Source: Oscillospiraceae bacterium HV4-5-C5C
GTDB lineage: Bacteria; Bacillota; Clostridia; Saccharofermentanales; Fastidiosipilaceae
Length of the DNA stretch: 64,000 bases
Direction: 5' to 3'
Assembly: GCA_012034405.1 (NCBI GenBank)
Contig: JAAVLZ010000014.1
Coordinates: 20,197-84,196, forward strand
Part shown: positions 35,315 to 44,044 of the stretch, in pieces
How the letters are laid out: each line of letters begins with the position of its first letter
How positions within the stretch are numbered: the first letter of the stretch is position 1
The notes under the pieces: generated by a model
Seen by the model: the letters and a program-made list of their open reading frames with translations, nothing else
What the model was told of the DNA's origin: nothing
The model's database searches: none
Translations under genes and position numbers: made by a program

Positions 35315-35761
35315 TCAGGCTTTTGATAAAGCAGTCAGGTGGTCGGCAATATGCATTGCAAAGTAACGATCATACTGCTCCTTGCTCAGCTGGCCAAAGA
35401 GCAGATGCGGCTGCAGCGGGCCGGTCCAGGCATCAAAACGGTCAATCGCTTGCAGCAGTTGATTCAGGCCCGCGGCTGTCGTACCTTGCTCCGTTATGGG
35501 CGGGGATCCGGCCACATCCGCAGTCAGATTATGGTTCATATAACCCTGCTTCAAAAAGCGATGAATCGCAAGCCGCCCGACAGTCCGGCGCAGCCAGGCG
35601 GGCTTAAGCGCCGGATATCCTGTCATGGCGTAGTCAATCGTTTTAGCGCAATGTATAAAATCCTGGTAGGGCCGCCATTCAGTAGCGGATTGTAAATCAG
35701 AGCCCTCCAAGGTTTGCAGCAGCTGCCGGGCTTCAGCCAGATTATCCAATTTGGTATCCAT
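35315..35761 (-). CDS. DUF1569 (DinB-like) protein
   Basis: 148 residues. PHLLFGQLSKEQYDRYFAMH followed by IADHL is the C-terminal DUF1569 motif (FG.LS....... H..HHL), and DFIHCAKTIDYAMTGYPALK the N-terminal His region; conserved His would bind a metal in a four-helix DinB fold. Function unknown. It is convergent with the permease, 10 bases away. A decayed copy lies at 47.4 kb beside the decayed ABC genes, so the two travel together. Confidence 0.7.
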   Translation of the reverse strand: MDTKLDNLAEARQLLQTLEGSDLQSATEWRPYQDFIHCAKTIDYAMTGYPALKPAWLRRTVGRLAIHRFLKQGYMNHNLTADVAGSPPITEQGTTAAGLNQLLQAIDRFDAWTGPLQPHLLFGQLSKEQYDRYFAMHIADHLTALSKA

Positions 35762-35848
35762 ACGTATCAGTCAGCTTTCTCTTCAGAATTACCCTATTAT
35801 AACGCTGTCATCGCCTGACGGTCCTGCGCCTGGGTTAACCCGGTCAGC

Positions 35849-37021
35849 TCACTCAGACTTCTTTTTGGAAACCACATCAAAGATAACTGCGGCCAGCAAC
35901 ACCGCCCCTTTAACCACCTTTTGCCAGTTGGCATCCACACCCATGATCGACATACCCAGGTTCAGCACACCCATTAATGTCGCTCCAATAATGACGCCGC
36001 CAATGGTACCAGAACCGCCGTAAGCGGACGCGCCGCCAATAAAGCAGGCACCGATCGCGTCCATTTCATAGTTGGTTCCGGCAGTCGGATTAGCGGAGTT
36101 CAGCCGGGCCATGGTAATCATGGCCGTGACTGCCGCCAGAAAGGCGACATTGGCATAAGCAAAAAAGAAAACCTTTTTGGTGTTGATACCGGACAGTTTG
36201 GTGGCTTTCTGGTTACCGCCCACCGCATATAAATGGCGGCCGATTGTGGTTTTGGAGGTAATGTAGCCATAGATTGCCAAGATAGCGGCGACCCAGATCA
36301 GGATGACCGGAATGCCTTTATACTGCGCCAGCTCAATCATAAAAAACAGGATCAGCGCTACCAGAATCAGATCCGTAATCAGCTCTTTGGTCAGGGATAC
36401 ATTTTCATAGCCTTTTTTGCTGCGTCCGGCTCTTTCTCTGAATTTATAAACTAACAGCAGCCCGCTCATCAAGACGCCGATCAGGACGGCGGTTTCATTT
36501 AATCCAGTCGTTTGGGGAATCATATCCGGCACATAGCTGTTAAACAGATTCAAAAACGGTTCCGGCATTGGAGATATGGTCAAGCCTTCCAGAACGACAT
36601 TGGATAAACCACGCCACATCAGCATCCCGGCCAGGGTACAGATAAACGGCGGGACCTTAATATAAGCAATGAGGTAGCCTTGCAGCACGCCAATAGCCAG
36701 ACCGGCCAGCAGCATGACTATGATAGCCAGCCAGATGGGCAGGCTCTGCTTGACCATCATGGTCGCGCCAATAGCTCCGACCAGACAGACAATCGAACCA
36801 ACACTCAGGTCAATGTTGCCACCGGTCAGGATACAAAGGAGCATGCCGGCCGCGATCACAAACACATACGCGTTCTGCGCAATCAGGTTGTTCACATTTT
36901 GCGGATACAGGAGCTTACCACCCGTCGCGATGGTAAAAAATAAGATGACCAGAACGGTCGCAATCATCATCATGTACTGTGACAGGGCGTCCTTGATTGA
37001 TGCCACGCGCTTAACTTGCAT
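35849..37021 (-). CDS. mmsB: Sugar ABC permease (MmsB/GguB)
   Basis: 390 residues, the usual length for MmsB, longer than RbsC. Many helices; NPTAGTNYEMDAIGACFIGG and ASAYGGSGTIGG near the C-terminus are typical of ribose/xylose-type permeases. GGGAGGCAAGAA before the ATG. Last gene of the chvE-mmsA-mmsB operon; imports pentose, galactose or glucose-type monosaccharides. Confidence 0.92.
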   Translation of the reverse strand: MQVKRVASIKDALSQYMMMIATVLVILFFTIATGGKLLYPQNVNNLIAQNAYVFVIAAGMLLCILTGGNIDLSVGSIVCLVGAIGATMMVKQSLPIWLAIIVMLLAGLAIGVLQGYLIAYIKVPPFICTLAGMLMWRGLSNVVLEGLTISPMPEPFLNLFNSYVPDMIPQTTGLNETAVLIGVLMSGLLLVYKFRERAGRSKKGYENVSLTKELITDLILVALILFFMIELAQYKGIPVILIWVAAILAIYGYITSKTTIGRHLYAVGGNQKATKLSGINTKKVFFFAYANVAFLAAVTAMITMARLNSANPTAGTNYEMDAIGACFIGGASAYGGSGTIGGVIIGATLMGVLNLGMSIMGVDANWQKVVKGAVLLAAVIFDVVSKKKSE

Positions 37022-37050
37022 TTCTTGCCTCCCTATTTTTGCCGGTCAGA

Positions 37051-38589
37051 TCAGACCTTGCTATGCTGGATCAGATTCATAATACCTTCCTGAGTTGCAC
37101 CTGCGGCTGCCAGTTCACCAACCATCCGGCCCTCATTCATAATATAAATCCGGTCGCTCATGCCAATGACTTCAGGCAATTCTGATGAGACCATAATGAC
37201 GGATTTCCCCTGGCTGATCAGATCATTGATAATGGTATAGATTTCATACTTGGCGCCAACATCAATGCCACGGGTTGGTTCATCCAGGATCAGAATATCC
37301 GGATCAGCAAACATCCACTTAGCCAGCAGGACTTTCTGCTGATTACCACCGGACAGATGATCCACATTCTGCAGCACGCTAGGGCACTTGATCTCAAGTT
37401 TCCGAACATAATCTTTGGCAATATGAATCTCTTTATCCCGATCTATGACATTCAGGCGATTACTGATACTCTTAAGATTGGCCAGACTGGTATTGACCGT
37501 CACTTCATTTGACAAAATCAAACCGTTCCCTTTACGGTCCTCGGTTACATAGGCCAGTTTATGCTCAATAGCTTCGCGAGGGGTATTGAGGGCGACCGGC
37601 TGACCATGAATCTTTAGTTCCCCTTTTGTCGCGGTCCCATAGGAATGGCCAAAAATGCTCATCATCAGCTCAGTCCGGCCGGCACCCATCAGCCCGGCAA
37701 TCCCTATGACTTCGCCGCTGCGGACATAAAAAGACACGTCATCCACCACTTTTTTATCGGTGTAAACCGGATGATAGGTGGTCCAGTGGCTGACCTCCAG
37801 CGCTTTATCCCCTAGCTGTCGATTAGCCGGGCGCTTAGGAAAGCGGTCTGTCAATTTACGTCCGACCATGCCCTGGATTATGCGGTTATCGCTGATGTCA
37901 TCCTTGCCTTTGCTGAGGGATTCTATGGTAGCGCCGTCTCTCAGGATTGTGATCGTATCCGCGCAATATGAAATCTCACTGATCTTGTGAGAAATGATAA
38001 TCGAAGTCAGGCCCTGGGTTTTGAAGGACAGCAGAAGATCCAGCAAAGCTCTGGAGTCATCCTCATTCAGCGAAGAAGTTGGCTCATCCAGTATCAGCAG
38101 CCGGGCTTTTTTGGCCAGGGCTTTAGCTATTTCAACCAGTTGTTGTTTACCGGTGCCGATATCCTTGATCAGGGTATGCGGTGATTCATTCAAACCCACC
38201 TGCCGCAGATATTCAGCTGCCAGGGCATAGGTCTCATCCCAGTCAATGTTGAAGCGGTGTCCCCGTTCAACGCCTAAAAACATGTTTTCGCCAATCGTCA
38301 TTTCTGGCACTAAAGCGAGCTCCTGATGGATGATGACGATGCCCTTGCTTTCAGAATCACGGATCGAGGCAAATTTCTGTACCTCTCCCTGGTAGATAAT
38401 GTCCCCTTGATAGCTGCCATAGGGATAGATTCCACTCAGGATATTCATCAGCGTTGACTTACCTGCGCCGTTTTCACCGACCAGCGCATGGATCTCGCCC
38501 TGTTTGACAATAAAGTTGACGTCATCCAAAGCCTTAACTCCGGGAAAGACCTTGGTAATATGTTTCATTTCCAGCAGATCATTAGCCAC
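37051..38589 (-). CDS. mmsA: Sugar ABC ATPase (MmsA/GguA)
   Basis: 512 residues from a GTG at 38589, chosen because GGGGAGG lies 8 bases before it. Two fused ABC domains: Walker A GENGAGKSTL and signature GTGKQQLVEIAKAL in the first; degenerate GLMGAGRTEL, then LSGGNQQKVLLAKWM and LILDEPTRGIDVGA in the second, as in MmsA/XylG. Follows the binding protein after a stem-loop at 38624 and precedes the permease by 29 bases. Confidence 0.93.
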   Translation of the reverse strand: MANDLLEMKHITKVFPGVKALDDVNFIVKQGEIHALVGENGAGKSTLMNILSGIYPYGSYQGDIIYQGEVQKFASIRDSESKGIVIIHQELALVPEMTIGENMFLGVERGHRFNIDWDETYALAAEYLRQVGLNESPHTLIKDIGTGKQQLVEIAKALAKKARLLILDEPTSSLNEDDSRALLDLLLSFKTQGLTSIIISHKISEISYCADTITILRDGATIESLSKGKDDISDNRIIQGMVGRKLTDRFPKRPANRQLGDKALEVSHWTTYHPVYTDKKVVDDVSFYVRSGEVIGIAGLMGAGRTELMMSIFGHSYGTATKGELKIHGQPVALNTPREAIEHKLAYVTEDRKGNGLILSNEVTVNTSLANLKSISNRLNVIDRDKEIHIAKDYVRKLEIKCPSVLQNVDHLSGGNQQKVLLAKWMFADPDILILDEPTRGIDVGAKYEIYTIINDLISQGKSVIMVSSELPEVIGMSDRIYIMNEGRMVGELAAAGATQEGIMNLIQHSKV

Positions 38590-38623
38590 CGGTTTTACCT
38601 CCCCAGCTGTTTTGATATGCAAC

Positions 38624-38644
38624 GGGCGGGTTAAGCACCCGCCC
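38624..38644 (-). other. Intercistronic stem-loop between chvE and mmsA
   Basis: GGGCGGGT pairs with ACCCGCCC across five bases. No T-run follows, so it is likely a transcript-stabilising or partial-termination hairpin that raises the level of binding-protein message above that of the ATPase, as is common in such operons. Confidence 0.7.
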
Positions 38645-38679
38645 GCCTTACGGCTGACTGTCAGGTGACAGCAACCGGC

Positions 38680-39882
38680 TTATTGCAAATCAGCTTCCGT
38701 ATAGTAGCCGGAATCAATCAGCAGTTCCTTGTAGTTATTGATATCGGCAAAGACCGGATCGCAGAGGAAAGTCGGGATGATACCGGTGCCGTTGTCATAG
38801 TCCTCCGTATTGTTGACATCAACCGTCTGATTGCTCAATACCTGACCGACCATTTTAACCACCTGGCTGGCCAGTTCACGCGTATCTTTAAAGACGGACA
38901 TGGACTGTTTGCCGGCAATCATGTTCTTGACGTTCGCCATATCGCAATCCTGACCCGTTATAACCGGCCATTCGCCATTGTAGCTGCCTTCAAGCGCATT
39001 CTCGACGCCCAGTGCGGTTGAGTCATTAGAGCAAAGCACTGCGTCCAGATTGGATCCGTCACTGTAGTAAGAAGAGATAATGTTTTCCATCCGGCTCTGC
39101 GCGGTTTCCGTAGACCAGTTGGCTGTAGCGACATCCGCAAAAGCGGTCTGACCGGATTTGACGACCAGTTTACCCGCATCAATATAAGGTTGCAGGACAT
39201 CCATCGCGCCATTGAAGAAGAACTGGGCATTGTTGTCCGCCGGGTCACCGGTAAAGAGCTCGATATTAAAGGGGCCGGCCTGGTTTTCAAGATCCAGCTG
39301 ATCGCGGATATATTCACCCTGGATGGTACCTACCTTGTAGTTATCAAAGGTAGCATAATAGGATACAGCATCAGTCTTCATGATCAAACGATCGTACGCA
39401 ATAACCGGAATATTCTTGCTTTTGGCTTCTGCCAGCACTGTGCCCAGAGAAGAACCGTCAATCGACGCGATCACCAGGATCTGATCACCATTAGCAACCA
39501 TATTTTCAATCTGCGAAACCTGAGTTGACACATCATTGTTCGCGTACTGCAGATCGACCTTGTAGCCGGCTTTTTCCAGCTGTTCTTTCATGTTGGAGCC
39601 GTCTTGATTCCAGCGCTGCAGATCTTTTGTCGGCATGGCCACGCCAACTGTACTGCCGCTGGCGACAGTGGTATCAGCCGCTTTGGTTGTTTCCGCAGCC
39701 TTCGTGGTTTCGGCCGCTTTGGTCGTTTCCGCAGCTTTAGTGGTCTCCGCAGCCTTGGTGGTCGTTTCCGCAGCTTTAGTGGTCTGCCCGGCTGTGGTGC
39801 TGCTGGAGCTGCCACTGCAGCCGGCCAGCAAGCTGAAAGCCATGGCAGCGCATGTAACTAGGCTCAGTATCTGCTTTTTCAT
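38680..39882 (-). CDS. chvE: Monosaccharide-binding lipoprotein (ChvE-like)
   Basis: 400 residues from ATG 39882 (AGGAGGTATATC upstream). Lipobox LLAGC (Cys22), then a low-complexity linker repeating KAAETT about six times, then a type I periplasmic-binding domain (VGVAMPTKDLQRWNQDGSNM; ILVIASIDGSSLG; IPVIAYDRLI; VITGQDCDMANVKNMIAGKQ) that matches ChvE/XylF. It should bind a monosaccharide such as xylose, galactose or glucose and pass it to MmsAB. Other binding proteins of the same fold lie next to it (40175 and 41388). Confidence 0.92.
   Translation of the reverse strand: MKKQILSLVTCAAMAFSLLAGCSGSSSSTTAGQTTKAAETTTKAAETTKAAETTKAAETTKAAETTKAADTTVASGSTVGVAMPTKDLQRWNQDGSNMKEQLEKAGYKVDLQYANNDVSTQVSQIENMVANGDQILVIASIDGSSLGTVLAEAKSKNIPVIAYDRLIMKTDAVSYYATFDNYKVGTIQGEYIRDQLDLENQAGPFNIELFTGDPADNNAQFFFNGAMDVLQPYIDAGKLVVKSGQTAFADVATANWSTETAQSRMENIISSYYSDGSNLDAVLCSNDSTALGVENALEGSYNGEWPVITGQDCDMANVKNMIAGKQSMSVFKDTRELASQVVKMVGQVLSNQTVDVNNTEDYDNGTGIIPTFLCDPVFADINNYKELLIDSGYYTEADLQ
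39664..39789 (-). repeat. Tandem repeat coding the ChvE lipoprotein linker
   Basis: About six in-frame copies of an 18-base unit encoding KAAETT (last copy KAADTT, one copy slightly different at the DNA level). Such Thr/Ala linkers hold the binding domain off the membrane in Clostridia. Confidence 0.85.
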
Positions 39883-40174
39883 GATATACCTCCTGGAATG
39901 CACTTAGTTTTTGAAGCCAGCTCTGGCTTCGCTTGACACTCTTAAGGTAGCATACATGTTGCACAGCATATACCTGATATAATTGGTATATTTTTGAGCA
40001 GGTGCATATTTTTACGGTTGAAAACGCCAGACCCGCATTATTTTGTGCCGTTCTGAATGTCAGCGCAAAATAATCCTGTCATGGGCCGCTCATGCGCCCC
40101 TGAAACAGATGAAAGGGAGATATGTCCAGTCCGGCCGGAGTCTGACGCGATCACCTGATACCAGCTGTTTGAGT

Positions 40175-41263
40175 TCAGGACTGATGCAGATAGACATCCT
40201 CCCGCAGGTGAAAGCCGCCGTCTATAATTACGCGGTCCAGATTGTCCCGGGTCACCTTTACTGGCTGGATACTGACATAGGGCACCGTCAGCCCTGCGGC
40301 AGTCAGGGTGTCCGTGACCCGCAGGTCCCGGCCTTCCGCCAGTTTTACTGCGTATTCCGCGGCGCGGGCAGCCAGTTCATCAATGGGCTTATACACGGTC
40401 ATTGTCTGAGTAGACTCAACAATCCGCTGGCAAGCCTCCAGATCCGCATCCTGCCCCGTAACCACCACAGCACCGGCCCGCTGCCGTTCAGCCAGAGCGC
40501 GGACGGCCTGGCCTGCCAGTGAGTCATTACCGCACATGATTGCGTCTGACTGGCTCAAATCATCCGGATGCTCTGTCAGATAAACAAACGCTTCCTCATC
40601 ATTCCAATCCTGGCAAGCCGTCTGATCAATCAGCTCCAGGTCGCTGCGGATGGTCTGATCAAAGCCCTGGTTAATCAGGGTGACGTTGTAGTCTATGTCC
40701 GGACCGTTGATTTTCAGATAACGGCCTCCGGTGGGCAGGCTGGCATTAATGACCTCCGCCATATACCGTCCGACCGTCTCATTGTCAAAGGAAATATACA
40801 GATCCGTGAGGGAGCCCAGGATCATCCGGTCATAAGCTATAACCGCAATACCCTGGCGGTGGGCGCGATTGACACAATCGGTCAGTTTACTGCCATCTAC
40901 CGCTATAATCACCAGTACATCTACCTGGATATCGATCATATGGTTGATAATGCTGATCTGCTCCTGGACATCCCCGTTGGCGTTTCCCACCAGGACACTG
41001 GCCCCCAATTGGGTGGCGGTTGTGTTAAAGACATCCCGGTCTCGCTCCCAGCGTTCAATAACAAACGAATCAAAGACCAGACCGATCTGAGGTCCAGGCG
41101 CGGCCGTGTTACTGCTTTCAGCATTATCACCGGACTGAGCGACCTGGACCGAAGCCGTGCTGCCCGCGCAGCCTGTGCAGCACAGGAGCAGGCTCATAGC
41201 GCTAAGTCCCAAACGAACGATCCACTTGTGTCGCTGGCGCCGGCTATCTGCTGCTTTCATCAT
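40175..41263 (-). CDS. Second sugar-binding lipoprotein (XylF/ChvE-like)
   Basis: About 362 residues from ATG 41263 (AAGGGGG seven bases before; two earlier ATGs possible). Signal peptide with a less usual lipobox CCTGC, Ser/Asn linker, then a type I periplasmic-binding fold like the ChvE neighbour: VDVLVIIAVDGSKLTDCVNR, IAVIAYDRMI, VVVTGQDADLEACQRIVEST. It lies upstream of chvE on the same strand and divergent from the XylFII-LytS-YesN genes. It may be an extra receptor for the MmsAB importer or a sensor ligand-binding partner; which is unknown. Confidence 0.85.
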   Translation of the reverse strand: MMKAADSRRQRHKWIVRLGLSAMSLLLCCTGCAGSTASVQVAQSGDNAESSNTAAPGPQIGLVFDSFVIERWERDRDVFNTTATQLGASVLVGNANGDVQEQISIINHMIDIQVDVLVIIAVDGSKLTDCVNRAHRQGIAVIAYDRMILGSLTDLYISFDNETVGRYMAEVINASLPTGGRYLKINGPDIDYNVTLINQGFDQTIRSDLELIDQTACQDWNDEEAFVYLTEHPDDLSQSDAIMCGNDSLAGQAVRALAERQRAGAVVVTGQDADLEACQRIVESTQTMTVYKPIDELAARAAEYAVKLAEGRDLRVTDTLTAAGLTVPYVSIQPVKVTRDNLDRVIIDGGFHLREDVYLHQS

Positions 41264-41387
41264 GTCTGCCCCCTTCATCATCCTGCCTGCTTCCCGCTCT
41301 GAAGCTATTTCAGGCTATTAGCCGCCAGTTTCAGACAACTGGACTTTTTTCATTATACGCTGTAAAATTAGTTGCAAATTGGTTATC

Positions 41388-42518
41388 ATGCTTAATATGA
41401 AGACAAAAGCTGGCAAATTTCCTGTTCATTATAAAGCTAAACGGATCAACCTGGCAATCAGCCTCATTTTGTTGCTGCTGGCCGCGGTGACCCTGGTCAG
41501 TCTTGTCCTGTTTGAACGTCAGGTTCGCTCGCTGCCCCAGTCCGACGCAGCGGCGACTACCTACACCCGGCACCTGGCTTTTGTCGGTGACCGCAGCAGC
41601 AGCTTTGATCAGCAGGTGTTTTTGGCAGCCCAGCAGGCCGGTCAGTCTTCCAACAGCTATGTTGAGTTTGTGGGTCAGGATCTGGAGGTCAGTTATGACA
41701 AAAGTGACTTGTTCAAAATTGCCATTGCCTCGCAGGTTGATGGGATCATTGTGTCAGCGGAGAATACTGAAACCATGACCCGCCTGATTTATGAAGCCAG
41801 CCAGAACCAGATTCCGGTGGTCTGTGTCAATACGGATTGTATTGGCAGTGCCCGTATCACCTATGTAGGCGCATCCTATTTTTCACTGGGTCAGACCTAT
41901 GGCCAGCTGCTGGCAGCTCAGGAAAAGGAGCAGCAGCAGATGGTACTGGTTTTGATGAGTCCCAACGAGCAGAGCAAGAGCCAGAATCTGATTTATTCAG
42001 GGATCAGAGATTATCTGAGTAAAAATGCGCTGTCCTAGGCATTTCAGCTGCAAACCCAGGCGGTTGGCGACGGCAGCAGCTTTTCCTCGGAAGAATCTAT
42101 TACCGACTTATTTTTAAGTAATCAGCTGCCGGATATCCTTGTCTGTCTGGATGAAACTACCAGCACTGCAGCCTGCCAGGCGATAGTGGATTACAACAAA
42201 GTCGGTCAGCTGGCTATCTTTGGTTACGGGACCAATGATACCATCCTGAACGCGATTCAAAAGCAGGTGATCTCAGCTTCGCTGAGCATTGACACCGCCC
42301 AGATTGGCCAGGACAGTCTGAACAGCCTGCTGGAGTATGAACAGACTGGCTTTGCCAATGATTATATCTCCATAGAACCGGCTATTGTCCGGCAGGATAA
42401 TGCCGCCGACTATCTGCAGGCTGCCTCTACCGCGTTGACTCAGGATCAGGCCCAGCTGCTTTCCTTACCTACAGGGACCGAGTCCACTGCGGCTGATACA
42501 GGAGGCCAGTCGCCATGA
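41388..42518 (+). pseudogene. Membrane-anchored sugar sensor (XylFII-like) with in-frame TAG
   Basis: Start uncertain (TTG 41379, ATG 41388 or 41397; no clear ribosome site). One N-terminal membrane helix (AISLILLLLAAVTLVSLVLF), then a periplasmic-binding-like domain facing outside. The frame is broken by TAG at 42036-42038 after KNALS, then continues in the same frame for 160 codons through the second lobe (FLSNQLPDILVCLDE; AIFGYGTNDT) and overlaps the kinase start by ATGA. Replacing TAG by CAG gives a 376-residue protein of normal size. In XylFII-LytS-YesN systems this protein binds xylose and signals to LytS. A nonsense mutation, read-through or sequence error is possible. Confidence 0.75.
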
Positions 42519-44041
42519 AATGGTTCAGTCGTTTAAAAGCCTGGCACCGCGCCCGACCGGTCCGGGCTGGCCGGATCTTTACCCTGCAGCAAAAGCTGAC
42601 GCTGACCTTCAGCTTAAGTACCGCGCTCATTTTTGCGGTAAATCTATTTTTGTTTGTAAACATCAATCTGGCCTTGTCGAGCATGGACCAGGTTTACTTG
42701 TCCAATGTCCGGATCAGCCAGCTTTCTGACTCCCTGCTTGAGGTACAGACTGATCTGACAGATTATCTATCCACCAAAAGCACCGTGTCGCTGGAAAATT
42801 ATTACCGTTCGGAGAGCCATTACAGTAACTTAATCAATCAGCTGGATATCAGCAGTCCGGACACAGAGGTTCAGATCATGCTGAGCAATATCAGCAATCT
42901 TTCTACCGCTTACATTGAGACTGCTGAGGTCACCCTGAGTGCCAAGCGGGGACGGAATATTCAGAAATACAAGGCTTCCTATGATGAAGCCAGTGATCTT
43001 TATGGTTATCTGGACACCTATATTTACAGCCTCAACAGCGTCCAATTTCGCAATAACACCAGTAATTACAGTTATCTGCGGCAATCCTTCCGGTCGCTGG
43101 AGCTGATCACGCTGTTCGTGCTCGTGACCGTATCGGCCACCAATCTGGCCATCACCCTGCTGCTGATCCGCTCGCTGACGGATCCGCTCACGGCCCTGGC
43201 TCAGCAGGCCCGGCGCATCAGTGCCGGAGATTTTGATGTCCCTGCCCTGCAGTTGCGGCGGCGAGATGAGATCAGCATGGTGGCGGTGGCATTTAATGAC
43301 ATGAGCGTCAGCATCAGAGGATATATTGCGGAACTGCGCCGTTCCATGGCTCATCAGAGTGAGATGAAAGAAAAAGCGCTGCGGACGGATGCTGCGCTCA
43401 AAGAGGCTGAACTGAAGTACCTGCAGGCCCAGATCAATCCGCATTTTTTGTTCAACACCCTGAATGCCGGTGCTCAGCTGGCCATGATGGAAAACGCCAG
43501 TCGCAGTTATCAGTATCTGCAAAATGTGGCAGCCTTTTTCCGCAGTAAAACCAACCGTGAAAAGCAGGTCACGACCCTGGCAGATGAAATCGCTTTGGCA
43601 GACAATTACATGTATATCATTAACGTGCGGTTTGGTGGTGAAATCCGCTATGACAAATCCATTGATCAGGAGTTAACCAGTCTGACTGTACCAAGCTTAA
43701 TCCTGCAGCCGATCATGGAGAACGCTGTCAATCACGGCGTTCGCGAAATCGAACGGGAACGGCATATAACCCTGGCAGTCTACCGAAGCGGGCGCTGTAC
43801 CACCGTGTCGGTCAGAGATAATGGCCGGGGAATGACCCGGGAGCAGACCGCGGCGCTGCTACAGGGAGCGCGCCCCCAGCGGATGCGTGGAGATGAAACG
43901 AATGGGGTGGGACTGCATAATGTCATCAGCCGGCTACAGCTATTTTATGATCAAGAGGATGTTTTTGATATCACCAGCGGCGGTATAGATCAAGGAACAG
44001 AAGTCCTGCTTTATCTGCCCCGGAGCGGAGAGGAGTCATAA
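42515..44041 (+). CDS. LytS/YesM-type sensor histidine kinase
   Basis: 508 residues. Two membrane helices (about 31-50 and 192-217) flank an extracellular helical domain; then a HAMP-like linker (SLTDPLTALAQQARRISAGD), the His_kinase box with LQAQINPHFLFNTLN (His310) and an ATPase domain (PIMENAVNHGV; VRDNGRGM; GVGLHNVISRL). AGGAGG ribosome site. Starts inside the end of the XylFII-like gene; the regulator follows 3 bases after. The trio should sense a sugar outside the cell and induce the ChvE/MmsAB importer. Confidence 0.9.
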   Translation: MKWFSRLKAWHRARPVRAGRIFTLQQKLTLTFSLSTALIFAVNLFLFVNINLALSSMDQVYLSNVRISQLSDSLLEVQTDLTDYLSTKSTVSLENYYRSESHYSNLINQLDISSPDTEVQIMLSNISNLSTAYIETAEVTLSAKRGRNIQKYKASYDEASDLYGYLDTYIYSLNSVQFRNNTSNYSYLRQSFRSLELITLFVLVTVSATNLAITLLLIRSLTDPLTALAQQARRISAGDFDVPALQLRRRDEISMVAVAFNDMSVSIRGYIAELRRSMAHQSEMKEKALRTDAALKEAELKYLQAQINPHFLFNTLNAGAQLAMMENASRSYQYLQNVAAFFRSKTNREKQVTTLADEIALADNYMYIINVRFGGEIRYDKSIDQELTSLTVPSLILQPIMENAVNHGVREIERERHITLAVYRSGRCTTVSVRDNGRGMTREQTAALLQGARPQRMRGDETNGVGLHNVISRLQLFYDQEDVFDITSGGIDQGTEVLLYLPRSGEES

Positions 44042-44044
44042 ACC

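Noticed and set aside
39664..39789. Regular short repeats as a non-coding array
   Set aside because: They encode the KAAETT linker of a lipoprotein in frame with it.
13810..42038. Alternative genetic code in which TAA/TAG encode Gln
   Set aside because: Most intact genes here end normally at TAA, TAG or TGA followed by terminators or overlapping starts; two in-frame stops are better explained as mutations or errors.
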